DNA of 6,166 nt from Bacillota bacterium (GTDB taxonomy: Bacteria > Bacillota > Clostridia > Oscillospirales > Oscillospiraceae), in NCBI GenBank assembly GCA_029777215.1, contig JAKOSQ010000070.1, positions 1 to 6,166 on the forward strand, given 5' to 3'. Below are positions 4,981 to 6,166 of this stretch, one piece after another (positions within the stretch are counted from its first letter, which is position 1; the number at the start of each line of letters is the position of its first letter). A program made the position numbers and the translations under genes. Below the pieces are notes generated by a model. That model did no database searches. It worked only from the letters and a program-made list of their open reading frames with translations, and was not told where the DNA came from.

Positions 4981-6166
4981 ATGAAGGCGATCATCATGGC
5001 AGGCGGAAAGGGTACGCGCCTGCGGCCGGTCTGCGAGGCGATGCCCAAACCGATGGCCCAGCTGCTTGGAAAGCCGCTGCTGGAGCGTCTGACGGCGCTG
5101 CTGCGGCAAAACGGCTTCACGGAGCTGTGCATCACGCTCGGCTACAAGCCGAAGTGCATCACGGAGCATTTCGGAGATGGGTCCGCCTTCGGCGTTTCGA
5201 TCGAAACGCGCGTCGAAACGCAGCCGCTCGGCACCGCGGGCGGTGTGCGCTCCTGTCTGGATTTCATCGGGGACGAGGACTTTCTCGTCATCAGCGGCGA
5301 CGCCGCCTGCGATTTTGATCTCGCGGACCTCGCCGCCGAACACAGAAAACGCGGCGGCGCTGTGACGATGGCGCTGTGCCCGAACCCGGAACCGCTGCCC
5401 TACGGCACCGTGCTCACGGACCGGGCGGGCCGCGTCGTGAGCTTCATCGAAAAGCCCTCATGGGACCGGGTCGTCACGGACCTTGTGAACACCGGTGTCT
5501 ATATGGTCTCCCCGAAGGTGCTCTCCCTGTTCCCGGAGAACGTGCCGTTCGACTTTGCGCGCGACCTCTTCCCGCTCATGCAGCGCCGTGGCCTGCCGAT
5601 CGTCGGCGTCCCCATGGACGGCTACTGGTGCGACATCGGCTCGCCGCGCAGCTATCTGCGCTGCTGCCTCGACGCGCTCGATGGCCGGCTCCGTCTTCCG
5701 GGCGAGGACATGCCCGGCATCCATGCGCCGAAGGACCTGCCGGAGGACGTGCAGCTCATCGCGCCCTGCTATATCTGCGACGGGGCCGTGATCGAACGCG
5801 GCGCGACGATCGGGCGCAGCGTCATCCACGCTGGCAGCCGCATTGGGGCCTATTCGCGGGTGGTCAATTCTGTCGTGGACGGCGGCAGCATCGGCGAAGC
5901 CTGCATTTTAAACGGCACGGTCGTCTGCCGGGGCGCCGCGCTGGGACCGGACACGGTCACAACGCGCGGGGACGTCGTCTCGGCCTCGGGGGCCTGCGCC
6001 GCGCCGCGCACGCCGGCCGAGCGGCCCGCGCACCGGAAAGCCATCGGCCTCGTCCGGGAGATCGCCTGCGGCGACCGCGCACGGCTCATGCGCGAGATGT
6101 CCTCCGTCCTCTGGGAGGCCGGCGCGGACTTCTCCGACGGTATCACCCTCTCGGACGGCGCCTGCA
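4981..6166 (+). CDS. Sugar-1-phosphate nucleotidyltransferase, ManC/phosphohexomutase-fusion type (3' end beyond window)
   Basis: Transfers NMP from an NTP to a hexose-1-phosphate to make an NDP-sugar; the closest remembered relatives are annotated as mannose-1-phosphate guanylyltransferase joined to a phosphomannomutase domain. 395 codons are visible with no stop. Residues 1-235 are the Rossmann-like transferase: MAGGKGTRLRP at 6-16, the PKPM lysine K23, QPLGTAGGV at 81-89, metal-binding D107 in SGDA, EKPSW at 157-161, VNTGVYM at 169-175, and GYWCDIGSPRSY at 214-225 with D218. Spacing and wording (DFARDLFPLM at 191-200) fit the ManC/Pgm group rather than GlmU or RmlA. Residues about 255-335 are imperfect hexapeptide repeats (left-handed beta helix), shorter than typical. 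From about 345 a new helical segment begins (RKAIGLVREIACGDRARLM), probably the front of a mutase-like domain, but this cannot be confirmed here. Substrate is not settled. The protein is fairly cysteine-rich. It is divergent from gdpP across 209 bp. Confidence 0.85.
   Translation, partial: MKAIIMAGGKGTRLRPVCEAMPKPMAQLLGKPLLERLTALLRQNGFTELCITLGYKPKCITEHFGDGSAFGVSIETRVETQPLGTAGGVRSCLDFIGDEDFLVISGDAACDFDLADLAAEHRKRGGAVTMALCPNPEPLPYGTVLTDRAGRVVSFIEKPSWDRVVTDLVNTGVYMVSPKVLSLFPENVPFDFARDLFPLMQRRGLPIVGVPMDGYWCDIGSPRSYLRCCLDALDGRLRLPGEDMPGIHAPKDLPEDVQLIAPCYICDGAVIERGATIGRSVIHAGSRIGAYSRVVNSVVDGGSIGEACILNGTVVCRGAALGPDTVTTRGDVVSASGACAAPRTPAERPAHRKAIGLVREIACGDRARLMREMSSVLWEAGADFSDGITLSDGAC

Noticed and set aside
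4851..5343. Minus-strand frames opposite the start of the sugar-nucleotide gene
   Set aside because: Antisense to a gene with clear nucleotidyltransferase motifs, and no motif of their own.

Overview
The window looks like an ordinary housekeeping stretch from a GC-rich member of the Firmicutes, most likely a high-GC Clostridia lineage such as the Oscillospiraceae. The gene order gdpP - rplI - dnaB is the conserved Firmicutes order (yybT-rplI-dnaC in Bacillus subtilis). The Gram-positive-type GdpP (two membrane segments, PAS, degenerate GGDEF, DHH/DHHA1) and strong purine-rich ribosome binding sites point the same way. Coding DNA is GC-rich, while the two real intergenic gaps are clearly AT-richer. 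Species cannot be named from this.

Layout. Four genes run leftward (minus strand) as one probable operon, in transcription order: gdpP (4771-2786), rplI (2762-2313), dnaB (2170-821) and tilS (813 to the left edge, incomplete at its 3' end). A well-formed extended -10 promoter at 4845-4873 drives the group. A second, weaker candidate promoter at 2253-2281, in the 142-bp rplI-dnaB gap, could give dnaB-tilS its own transcript. Rightward from 4981, divergent from gdpP, is a sugar-nucleotide pyrophosphorylase of the ManC/phosphohexomutase-fusion type, cut off by the right edge. The 209-bp divergent gap (4772-4980) holds the gdpP promoter and a GC-rich inverted repeat in the leader of the rightward gene.

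Functions. GdpP degrades the second messenger c-di-AMP; bL9 is a large-subunit ribosomal protein; DnaB is the replicative helicase; TilS makes lysidine at the wobble position of tRNA-Ile(CAU). The rightward gene is likely to make an activated sugar (NDP-hexose) for envelope or capsule polymers. Together they are core growth genes, not an accessory island.

The least ordinary region is the rplI-dnaB gap. It contains two same-direction copies of a 10-bp word. One lies in a 14-bp stretch that matches, as I remember it, the conserved end of type I-C CRISPR repeats; the second, more degenerate copy sits over the dnaB ribosome binding site. They flank the candidate dnaB promoter. No array and no cas gene is visible, so this is a lead, not a demonstrated system. 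The other notable point is two substitutions in normally conserved DHH/DHHA1 motifs of GdpP.
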